DNA of 39,352 nucleotides from Chloroflexota bacterium (GTDB taxonomy: Bacteria > Chloroflexota > Dehalococcoidia > SHYD01): contig JACPQN010000051.1 in the NCBI GenBank assembly GCA_016190485.1, positions 1-39,352 on the forward strand, in the 5' to 3' direction. Positions 23,485 to 29,762 of the stretch are shown here, piece by piece (the first letter of the stretch is position 1; every line of letters begins with the position of its first letter). The position numbers and the translations under genes were made by a program. A model generated the notes under the pieces. That model worked only from the letters and a program-made list of their open reading frames with translations. It had not been told where the DNA came from and searched no databases.

Positions 23485-24372
23485 ATGCCCCTGGGTGAGT
23501 TGAGCGCAATGGCCTCTGCCCTGCTCTGGGCCTTGAACGGCGTGCTGCTGAAGCCGGTCACGGCCCGGCTGCCGGCCCTGCGCATCACCTCCCTTCAGTA
23601 TCTGTTTGCCGCGGCTTTCTTCCTGGCGGTGGCGCTGCCCCTGGGCAAGGCCGATGGCGTGAGCCAGATCCCCTGGGCGCAGGCGGCCGGGCTGGTGGCC
23701 GGCGCTTTCATCGGCATGGCCGGCGGCGACACCTCCTACATCCGTAGCCTGGGACTGCTGGGGGTGGCCAGGTCCTTCCCCCTCTCCACCGCCGGCTACA
23801 TCCTGCTGGCCTTTCTCTTCGCCGCGGTCTTCCTGGGCGAGCCGGTCACGTGGGAGAGCGTCCTGGGCGCGGTGGCCCTGCTCGGGGGCATCTGGTTGGT
23901 GGTGCGGGCCTCGGGCAGTGCGATAGACGCCGCCGACAAGCTCACGCCGGAGGCAACCCGCCAGGGGCTGCTCTACGCAGGCATCGCCGCCCTCTGCTGG
24001 GCGGTCACCACCACCATCCTGAAGCTGGCGCTGGAGGGGATCGACGTGCTCTCGGCCAACATCATCCGCATCCCCCTGGTGGCCCTGGTGCTGACGGGCG
24101 CCGCGTGGCGCGTCTACGGCATTGACCTGGCGGCCTACGACCGCCGGACGGTGCTGGTCTCGGCTTTGGCGGGGATGCTGGGCATTGGCGTGGGGAGCAT
24201 TTTCTTTCTCTACGCGATCCAGGAGGCGGGCGCGGCCAAGACCGCAGTGCTCTCTTCCACCTCACCCCTCTTCGCCGCAGTGCTGGCCGTGGCCTTCCTG
24301 GGGGAGCGGGTCAGCGGCGCCCTGGCGCTGGGCACGCTCCTCTCGGTGGTGGGGGTGTGGCTGGTGGTGTAG
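23485..24372 (+). CDS. EamA/DMT-family transporter
   Basis: A 295-residue membrane protein with about ten hydrophobic segments in two EamA (DUF6) halves. The first half starts MASALLWALNGVLLKPV and the second LLYAGIAALCWAVTTTILKL, showing the internal duplication of drug/metabolite exporters. The second half ends in SSTSPLFAAVLAVAFLGERV, a family hallmark. The ATG at 23485 has GGAG eight bases upstream; an in-frame start at 23407 would add a charged, non-membrane tail lying partly in repeat sequence. Substrate is unknown. It stands alone between two repeat regions. Confidence 0.9.
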   Translation: MPLGELSAMASALLWALNGVLLKPVTARLPALRITSLQYLFAAAFFLAVALPLGKADGVSQIPWAQAAGLVAGAFIGMAGGDTSYIRSLGLLGVARSFPLSTAGYILLAFLFAAVFLGEPVTWESVLGAVALLGGIWLVVRASGSAIDAADKLTPEATRQGLLYAGIAALCWAVTTTILKLALEGIDVLSANIIRIPLVALVLTGAAWRVYGIDLAAYDRRTVLVSALAGMLGIGVGSIFFLYAIQEAGAAKTAVLSSTSPLFAAVLAVAFLGERVSGALALGTLLSVVGVWLVV

Positions 24373-24381
24373 GATATGGCA

Positions 24382-24460
24382 CACCCCCTCCTAGCCTCCC
24401 CCTGAAAGGGGGAGGAACATAATTCCCCTCCCTGGCAGGGAGGGGCGAGGGGAGGGTCGG
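24382..24460. repeat. 79-bp double-hairpin repeat, copy 1
   Basis: Two consecutive near-perfect hairpins: CCTCCCCCT/AGGGGGAGG and CCCCTCCCT/AGGGAGGGG, with conserved edges CACCCCCTCCTAGC and GAGGGGAGGGTCGG. It starts just after the EamA stop and may act as a transcription barrier. Copy 2 differs at only a few positions. Confidence 0.9.
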
Positions 24461-24500
24461 CAGAAGACATAGGTGGTGGAGTGGAGCTGGGAGCGAGCTT

Positions 24501-24579
24501 CACCCCCTCCTAGCCTCCCCCTGAGAGGGGGAGGAACATTATTCCCCTCCCTGGCAGGGAGGGGCTAGGGGAGGGTCGG
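24501..24579. repeat. 79-bp double-hairpin repeat, copy 2
   Basis: Same length and order as copy 1, 40 bases further on in direct orientation, with about four substitutions. It ends 15 bases before the DUF559 gene start. Confidence 0.9.
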
Positions 24580-24593
24580 TCTCAACGGTGAAA

Positions 24594-24968
24594 ATGACAG
24601 AGCAGGAGCGGCGCAGTAGAATTTCACCAATTATGAAGGAGCGGGCAAGGCTGCTTCGGAGCACACCCACCCCTGCGGAAGCGAAACTCTGGTATTTCTT
24701 ACAGAGAAGGAGCTTAGGCGGGCTGAAGTTTCGTCGGCAGCACCCGACGGGGCCGTACATCCTGGATTTCTGTTGCCCTAGACTCAAGGTGGGCGTCGAG
24801 ATCGATGGCGATTCCCACGCACGAACGGTGAGCTACGATGAGAAGCGGACCGGGTGGCTTGAGAAGCAAGGTTATCGCCTAATCTGCTTCACCAATAGCG
24901 ACGTGCTCCTGAACACCGAAGCCGCCCTGTCAGAAATCGCTCGGGAGTGTGGCGTCGAGCTTGGTTAG
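24594..24968 (+). CDS. DUF559-family endonuclease-like protein
   Basis: A 124-residue protein. The order RARLLRSTPTPAEAKLWYFL, LGGLKFRRQHPTGPYILDFC, VGVEIDGDSHA and GYRLICFTNSDVL is the full DUF559 pattern, related to Vsr-type PD-(D/E)XK nucleases; the catalytic set is probably D (ILDF), E-x-D (VEIDG). Length is usual. ATG at 24594 was chosen; GTG at 24588 is also in frame and neither has a strong ribosome binding site. DUF559 genes often sit alone among repeats in many bacteria; here double-hairpin repeats lie on both sides. The biological role of the family is unsettled. Confidence 0.85.
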   Translation: MTEQERRSRISPIMKERARLLRSTPTPAEAKLWYFLQRRSLGGLKFRRQHPTGPYILDFCCPRLKVGVEIDGDSHARTVSYDEKRTGWLEKQGYRLICFTNSDVLLNTEAALSEIARECGVELG

Positions 24969-25025
24969 CGACTGCTCTGCAATGGTAATGGTAATGAGTG
25001 AGCAGCTTGCGCAAGCGCCGTAATT

Positions 25026-25189
25026 CACCCTCCTAGTACTTACTTACGTTAATAGATGGACAGCGGTCGTGTACCAAGGCCTTCGAAAACTAACGTATCG
25101 AGATTTAGCTAAGTAGGTACTAGCCCTCCCCCTGAAAGGGGGAGAAAAAGGGGTCCCCTCCCTGGCAGGGAGGGGCGAGGGGAGGGTCG
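25026..25189. repeat. 79-bp-type double-hairpin repeat, copy 3, interrupted by a MITE
   Basis: CACCCTCC (25026-25033) and, after the MITE, GCCCTCCCCCTGAAAGGGGG through GAGGGGAGGGTCG (to 25189) together rebuild a third copy of the repeat. Its middle differs slightly (GAGAAAAAGGGGT in place of GAGGAACATAATT). Confidence 0.85.
25036..25120. mobile_element. 85-bp MITE with IS630-type ends and TA duplication
   Basis: Terminal inverted repeats GTACTTACTTACGTTAA and GTACCTACTTAGCTAAA (13 of 17 matching) are flanked by TA (25034-25035, 25121-25122). There is no coding capacity. The first ten bases equal one end of the 605-bp IS630-type element at 8937-9541, so that family is the probable source of the transposase. 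The insertion point lies in the TAG of the double-hairpin repeat. Confidence 0.85.
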
Positions 25190-25235
25190 TAAGTAGCACC
25201 CACGAGTGGAAAACTAAATACATAGGAGGCGACCC

Positions 25236-26015
25236 ATGCCCAAAGCACCTATAAACGGCATCCAGCTCTACTACGAGGACGCGGGCCGCGGCCTGCCCGT
25301 GGTCTTCTGCCACGGCGCGGGCGGCAACCACGAGAGCTGGTTCCAGCAGGCGCCGGCGTTCTCGAAACAGTACCGCTGCATCGCCATCGACCACCGGGGC
25401 TTCGGGCAGTCGCTGGACGTGCCTAACGGCCCTGGCGGTGACGCGTTTGTGCAGGACATGGAGGGGCTGGTGGCCCACCTGGGCCTGGGCGAGATCGTGC
25501 TGGTGGCCCAGTCCATGGGTGGACGGACGGCCCTGGGCTACACCCTGGCCCACCCGGGTCGGGTGCGGGCGCTGGTGCTGGCCGACACCACCGGCGGCGC
25601 CACCGACGACGAGATGGAGAAGGTGCGGGAGTCGCTGGTGCCGCCGGTGCAGGGCCAGGGCGACCTCCTGAGCCGGGCCCTGGGCTTGCCCTTTCAGCAG
25701 CAGTATCCAGAGAAGGCCCAGCTCTACCACAGCATCTCGGCCAAGAACCCGCCTCGGGACGAGGCCTCCTTCGGCCGGATGCGCGCCAACCCCATCGACG
25801 CGCGGTCGCTGAAGACCCTGAAAGTGCCCACCCTGCTCATCGTGGGCGAGGTGGACGTGCTAGCGCCACCGCCCGTCATTGAGCTGCTGCACCAGCGCAT
25901 CCCCGGTTCCCGCCTGGCCAAGGTGCCCGGCGCGGGCCACTCCGTCTACTTCGAGCAGCCGGAGGAGTTCAACCGCATCGTGCTGGGCTTCCTGGCCGAC
26001 GTGCTGAAGGAGTGA
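25236..26015 (+). CDS. alpha/beta-fold hydrolase
   Basis: A 259-residue protein of the Abhydrolase_1/6 type. The oxyanion region VVFCHGAGGNHESW precedes IDHRGFGQS. The nucleophile elbow is AQSMGG with S93, the acid is D207 in GEVDVLAP, and the base is H235 in GAGHSVYFEQPEEFN, so the triad is complete. No signal peptide is present. The ATG follows AGGAGGCGACCC. It lies three bases ahead of the LutB-like fusion gene and is likely co-transcribed with it. Substrate is unknown; esters, lactones or enol-lactones are typical. Confidence 0.9.
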   Translation: MPKAPINGIQLYYEDAGRGLPVVFCHGAGGNHESWFQQAPAFSKQYRCIAIDHRGFGQSLDVPNGPGGDAFVQDMEGLVAHLGLGEIVLVAQSMGGRTALGYTLAHPGRVRALVLADTTGGATDDEMEKVRESLVPPVQGQGDLLSRALGLPFQQQYPEKAQLYHSISAKNPPRDEASFGRMRANPIDARSLKTLKVPTLLIVGEVDVLAPPPVIELLHQRIPGSRLAKVPGAGHSVYFEQPEEFNRIVLGFLADVLKE

Positions 26016-26018
26016 CCC

Positions 26019-28391
26019 TTGTCTGCTGCCTACGCGCCCTTCGACCCTTCGACAAGCTCAGGACACAGCTCAGGACACCGCAGGCTCAGGACGAGGCCCT
26101 TCAAGCAGCGTCTGCGGCAGGCGCTGGACTCCCCTAACCTGGAGGTGGCCCTGGAGCGGGCGCTGACCCGCTTCCGGGAGCTGCGGGCCGCCTCCTTCGC
26201 GCCCGGGGAGTTCCAGGAGCGCCGGCGGGACCTGGCTCGGCGCAAGACGGACTTCGTGCAGCGGCTGCCGGAGCTGGTGGAGCGCTTCAAGGCCGAGGCC
26301 GAGGCCGTGGGCGCGGTGGTGCACCTGGCCAGGGACGCCCAGGAGGCCTGCCGCATCGTGGGGCGGCTGGCCAGGGAGCGGGGCGTCAAGCTGGTGGTCA
26401 AGAGCAAGTCCATGGCCACGGAGGAGATAGGCCTCAACGCCTACCTGGAGGAGCGGGGCGTCCGGGCCGTGGAGACGGACCTGGGCGAGTGGATCATCCA
26501 GCTCGCGGGGGAGCACCCCTCCCACCTCATTGCGCCTGCGGTGCACAAGACCAAGGAGGAGGTGGCCGAGCTCTTCAGCCGGGTCACCCAGCAAGAGATC
26601 CCCCCCGATATCGAGCAACTGGTGCAGGTGGCCCGCCGGGAGATGCGCCAGGCCTTCATCGAGGCGGACATGGGCGTCACCGGCACCAACATCGCCATCG
26701 CCGAGAGCGGTACCCTGGTGCTGGTGACCAACGAGGGCAACGGCCGCCTGGTCAGCGCGCTGCCGCCCGTCCACGTGGCCATCCTGGGAGTGGAGAAGAT
26801 CGTGCCCACCCTGGAGGACGCGGCCGCGGTGCTGCGGCTGCTGCCCCGCAGCGCCACGGGCCAGAAGCTCTCCGTCTACACCTCCTTCATCACGGGCCCC
26901 AGCCGCACCGGGGACATCGAGCTCTCCATGACCACCGGCGTTCACGGCCCCAAGGAGGTGCACATCATCCTCCTGGACAACGGCCGCTGGGCCGCACGGG
27001 AGGACCCGGAGCTGTGGGAGACCCTACGGTGCATCCGCTGCGGCGCCTGCTCCAACGTCTGCCCCTCCTACCAGGCGGTGGGGGGGCACGCCTTCGGCTA
27101 CGTCTACACCGGCCCCATCGGGCTGATCTTTACGGCGCAGCACCACGGGCTGGAGAACGCCGCTGGCCCCCAGAGCCTCTGCGCGAGCTGCAACGCCTGC
27201 GAGACCGTGTGTCCGGTGGAGATCCCCCTGCCGCGTCTGATCCTGGAAGTGCGCCAGCGCTGGGTGGCCCAGGAAGGGCTGCCCTGGGCCAAGCGCACGG
27301 CCCTGGAGGCCTTCGCCAAGCCGGAGGCGTTCCAGCGCTGGCTGGCGATAGGCAGGTTTGTGCAGGGGCCCTTCAAGCAGGCGGACGGCTTCCTGCGGGT
27401 ACCCTTTACGCCCGGCTTCCGCAGCCTGCCGGCTCTGCCGGAGCTGACCCTCCACCAGCGCATGGCCGGGCGCCGTCCTGAGCCTGCCGAAGGGCGCCAG
27501 CCAGCCATGGCAGACCCGCGCTTGGCGGGCAGCCCGGTTGAGGCGAAGCGGGTGGCCCTCTTCGGCGGGTGCATCACCAACCTCCTCTATCCGGAGATGG
27601 GCGAGGCCGTGGCCGCGGTGCTGGAGGCGCTGGGAGCGCAGGTGGACTACCCCCAGGAGCAGTGGTGCTGCGGGCTGGCCCTGCTGAACGCCGGCGACCG
27701 GGCGGGCGGCCTGCCCCTGGCCCGCCAGACCATCGAGGTTCTGGAGCGCTGCGGGGCCGACTACATCGTCAGCGGCGCCGCCAGCTGCGTGGTGGCCATC
27801 CAGCAGGACTACCCGGAACTGTTCAAGCACGAGCCGGAGTGGCGGGCCAGGGCCGAGGCCGTGGGCAAGCGGCTGGTAGACTTTACGAGCTTCCTGGAGC
27901 GGGTGGCCGGGCTGTCCAAGGTCGTCAGAGAGCCGCTCATGGTGAGCCGCGTTTACCCTGAGCTTGTCCTGAGCAATGTCGAAGGGCTTGCCGAAGGGAA
28001 CCATGAGCGGTCTCTTGGGCAGAATGTCACCTACCACGACGCCTGCCAGTCCCTCAACTGCCTGGGGCTGAAGGAGGAGGGGCGGCGGCTGCTCCGGGCA
28101 GCGGGGATAGAAGTCGCCGAGATGCAGGACTCCGGCGTCTGCTGCGGCTTTGGGGGGAGCTTCTCCCTGGACCACCCGGAGGTCTCGGAGCGGCTGCTGC
28201 GGCGCAAGCTGCGGAACATCCTGGCCACCGGCGCAGCCACGGTCGTGGCCGACAACCCCGGCTGCATCCTCCACCTGCGGGGCGGGCTGGACGCCCAGCT
28301 CCGCGTGCTCCGGGAGGCTGGCGAGGCCGTGCCGGATAGGGTGCGGGTGCTGCACCTGGCGGAGCTGCTGGCGGAGGGGCTGAGGGGGTAA
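26019..28391 (+). CDS. LutB-like LUD/ferredoxin protein fused to CCG domains
   Basis: A 790-residue iron-sulfur protein. Residues about 25-320 are LutB-like: PFKQRLRQALDSPNLEVALE, KSKSMATEEIGLNAYLEE, TGTNIAIAESGTLVLVTNEG. Two 4Fe-4S motifs follow, CIRCGACSNVCP (about 337) and CASCNACETVCP (about 388). The C-terminal part has two CCG domains, with WCCGLALLNAGDR (about 548) and VCCGFGGSFS plus NPGCILHL (about 707-740), as in LutA/GlcF. It thus joins LutA and LutB functions of lactate oxidation. The start is TTG at 26019, three bases after the hydrolase stop. Three palindromic elements lie in frame, at residues 7-27, 486-492 and 646-660. No LutC is adjacent. The true substrate may be lactate or another 2-hydroxy acid. 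Confidence 0.88.
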   Translation: MSAAYAPFDPSTSSGHSSGHRRLRTRPFKQRLRQALDSPNLEVALERALTRFRELRAASFAPGEFQERRRDLARRKTDFVQRLPELVERFKAEAEAVGAVVHLARDAQEACRIVGRLARERGVKLVVKSKSMATEEIGLNAYLEERGVRAVETDLGEWIIQLAGEHPSHLIAPAVHKTKEEVAELFSRVTQQEIPPDIEQLVQVARREMRQAFIEADMGVTGTNIAIAESGTLVLVTNEGNGRLVSALPPVHVAILGVEKIVPTLEDAAAVLRLLPRSATGQKLSVYTSFITGPSRTGDIELSMTTGVHGPKEVHIILLDNGRWAAREDPELWETLRCIRCGACSNVCPSYQAVGGHAFGYVYTGPIGLIFTAQHHGLENAAGPQSLCASCNACETVCPVEIPLPRLILEVRQRWVAQEGLPWAKRTALEAFAKPEAFQRWLAIGRFVQGPFKQADGFLRVPFTPGFRSLPALPELTLHQRMAGRRPEPAEGRQPAMADPRLAGSPVEAKRVALFGGCITNLLYPEMGEAVAAVLEALGAQVDYPQEQWCCGLALLNAGDRAGGLPLARQTIEVLERCGADYIVSGAASCVVAIQQDYPELFKHEPEWRARAEAVGKRLVDFTSFLERVAGLSKVVREPLMVSRVYPELVLSNVEGLAEGNHERSLGQNVTYHDACQSLNCLGLKEEGRRLLRAAGIEVAEMQDSGVCCGFGGSFSLDHPEVSERLLRRKLRNILATGAATVVADNPGCILHLRGGLDAQLRVLREAGEAVPDRVRVLHLAELLAEGLRG
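26037..26103 (+). repeat. dispersed palindromic element, copy B, near the start of the LutB fusion
   Basis: It contains the 37-base segment (26045-26081) identical to copy A, followed by AGGCTCAGGACGAGGCCCTT. It is read as DPSTSSGHSSGHR, a different frame from copy A. Confidence 0.85.
27475..27495 (-). repeat. dispersed palindromic element, copy D, in the LutB fusion
   Basis: GTCCTGAGCCTGCCGAAGGG on the plus strand, read in frame as RPEPAEGRQ in the linker between the ferredoxin and first CCG domain. Confidence 0.8.
27956..28000 (-). repeat. dispersed palindromic element, copy E, in the LutB fusion
   Basis: CCTGAGCTTGTCCTGAGCAA followed by TGTCGAAGGGCTTGCCGAAG, read as YPELVLSNVEGLAEGN between the two CCG domains. 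It is a double version of the element in reverse orientation. Confidence 0.82.
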
Positions 28392-28520
28392 GTGAGACCA
28401 GCCCTGGGTTTGTTTGGCGGCAACCGCCTACTGGACCTACGCCTTCCGGTGCGGGCAGTAGCCCTCGATAGGAACGAGAAAAGCCGACATTACCGACCTC
28501 TTGACAGCGCCGATTGGGGA

Positions 28521-28847
28521 CTATGTTGTTATGGGAGCTTTATCCCATGAGCGTGTGATACCTTCAACAGGATTCGATGCCGTCACGCCTCCAACGGTGA
28601 CAACTACATCGCCCCGTGACACTTGAAGGCGGTAGTTTGGGGAGGTTGAGACATCTGTTGCAAGGTGAGTCAACGCCTCTCGCACTAGCTGGGAGATACT
28701 TCTGCGCGTTAGCTGAGCAGCCTGTTCAAGTCGGCTCATCTCTGTAGTAGACAGCCTGACGGACAGAACGACGGTACCGCGCTGCCCCTTGGCTCTGAAG
28801 GCCTCGGTGACATCGCTCCCTAACTCCATGCTTTCATACTCGTTCAT
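28521..28847 (-). CDS. ribbon-helix-helix antitoxin-like protein
   Basis: A 108-residue protein. VVLSVRLSTTEMSRLEQAAQ followed by LTRRSISQLVREALTHLAT is a typical CopG/Arc ribbon-helix-helix DNA-binding domain. The C-terminal part (RLQVSRGDVVVTVGGVTAS) could neutralise a toxin partner. The ATG at 28847 follows GGGGAGGAAAG. Its ATGA overlaps the reconstructed stop codon of the upstream toxin-like pseudogene, the usual coupling in toxin-antitoxin operons. It would probably bind the palindrome at 29159-29173 and repress its own operon. It remains intact although its partner is broken. Confidence 0.8.
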   Translation of the reverse strand: MNEYESMELGSDVTEAFRAKGQRGTVVLSVRLSTTEMSRLEQAAQLTRRSISQLVREALTHLATDVSTSPNYRLQVSRGDVVVTVGGVTASNPVEGITRSWDKAPITT

Positions 28848-29141
28848 GTTGTTCTTTCCTCCCCAGCATGCCGGCGCCTATGGTGAGCATTCGCCTCGAA
28901 TGCCGTGACCGGGCGCCAGACACCGTATCGACTGGATGGCTCTATAGGGTATCACTAAACAGGCGGCGCCAACAGTGGGCCCCACCATGATTATCGATGC
29001 TCTTCGGGGGTTCTCTGCAGGACTTGGATTGGAGAAGTACCTTGGGTTGCGCTCATGGACTTCCAGCAGCTCGGCAACCGTGACTGCATGCTTTGCATAC
29101 GACCCGCGTTCCCCGAGATGGTCGCACAGCTCGTCAGCCAT
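28844..29141 (-). pseudogene. BrnT-like toxin gene with one-base insertion
   Basis: From the ATG at 29141 the frame gives KHAVTVAELLEVHERNPRYF and RRASIIMVGPTVGAACLVIP, then degenerates and stops at 28878. Deleting one C of the CCC at 28947-28949 restores IEPSSRYGVWRPVTAFEANA then HHRRRHAGEERTT, ending TGA at 28844. The length of 298 bases (3n+1) agrees with one inserted base. The KH-x-V-[ST]...NPR...RPVTA pattern is like BrnT/RelE-fold toxins found with ribbon-helix-helix antitoxins; the exact family is uncertain. A sequencing error in the C run is possible, in which case the toxin is active. The corrected stop overlaps the antitoxin start. Confidence 0.65.
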
Positions 29142-29143
29142 CA

Positions 29144-29195
29144 CTCTTGACTCCGTATGTATACATTGTATACTAAGTATGACACTAGTCAAGAG
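29144..29195. promoter_or_regulatory. symmetric divergent promoter with palindromic operator
   Basis: Plus strand: TTGACT (29147-29152), 16 bases, TATACT (29169-29174). Minus strand: TTGACT (29192-29187), 16 bases, TACAAT (29170-29165). The two -10 boxes overlap, and both lie in the palindrome GTATACATTGTATAC (29159-29173; 7-bp arms, one central base). The outer parts form a second inverted repeat, CTCTTGACT (29144-29152) and AGTCAAGAG (29187-29195). Only one side could be served at a time. A dimeric repressor, most simply the ribbon-helix-helix protein, would block both. Confidence 0.78.
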
Positions 29196-29207
29196 AGGAC
29201 GACAGAG

Positions 29208-29663
29208 ATGGTTACCGAGACGGAGACCCCGGAGATCGAGTTCCTCATCATGGCGGACCGGGTTGAGGCCCTGAATGGTAAACTCTACATGATGGGTGGC
29301 GGATGGACCGATATGACAGTCGTAGACTTCACGCGCCCGGCGCCGTTTGCCTTTGCATTGGGCGTTCTCGTGCCGTGGACCAAGGCAAATCAGAAATTTC
29401 CACTCCGCCTTTGGATAGAGTCGGAGGATGGAACCACCATTGTGCCTCCGTTTAGCCTGAATATTGAAGCGGGCCGCCCAGCTAACTCCTCTCCCGGGCA
29501 ATCGTTTAGATCAGTGCTCGCCGTCAACGGGGAGGCCGTTTTCCCGGGTCCTGGGACCTACCGCACAGTGGCTAACCTGGGTGAGTTCGCAAGCAAGCGG
29601 GTGTCGTTCCGCCTTCGCTCTGGGACAGTGCTCGCCCCTGTCCAAGGGCCGCGACAGCAGTAA
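29208..29663 (+). CDS. DUF6941-like protein of unknown function
   Basis: A 151-residue soluble protein. It starts with EIEFLIMADRVEALNGKLYM then MGGGWTDM, continues with ALGVLVPWTKANQKFPLRLW and EAGRPANSSPGQSFRSVLAV, and ends NLGEFASKRVSFRL. This matches my memory of the DUF6941 family, all-beta proteins common in Actinobacteria and Chloroflexi, without known activity. The ATG at 29208 was chosen because AGAGAGGA lies 8 bases upstream; an earlier in-frame ATG lies within the operator. It is divergent from the toxin-antitoxin genes and shares their operator, which may place it under the same repressor. Confidence 0.72.
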   Translation: MVTETETPEIEFLIMADRVEALNGKLYMMGGGWTDMTVVDFTRPAPFAFALGVLVPWTKANQKFPLRLWIESEDGTTIVPPFSLNIEAGRPANSSPGQSFRSVLAVNGEAVFPGPGTYRTVANLGEFASKRVSFRLRSGTVLAPVQGPRQQ

Positions 29664-29762
29664 GGAGAGAATCAAACGTCTCTGATCACGACGGGAGTGG
29701 CAAGCTGGTCGGGCTCACCTTCGCGGCAACGCAGTTGCGTGCCTGGCTAACCAGCCCGCTCC

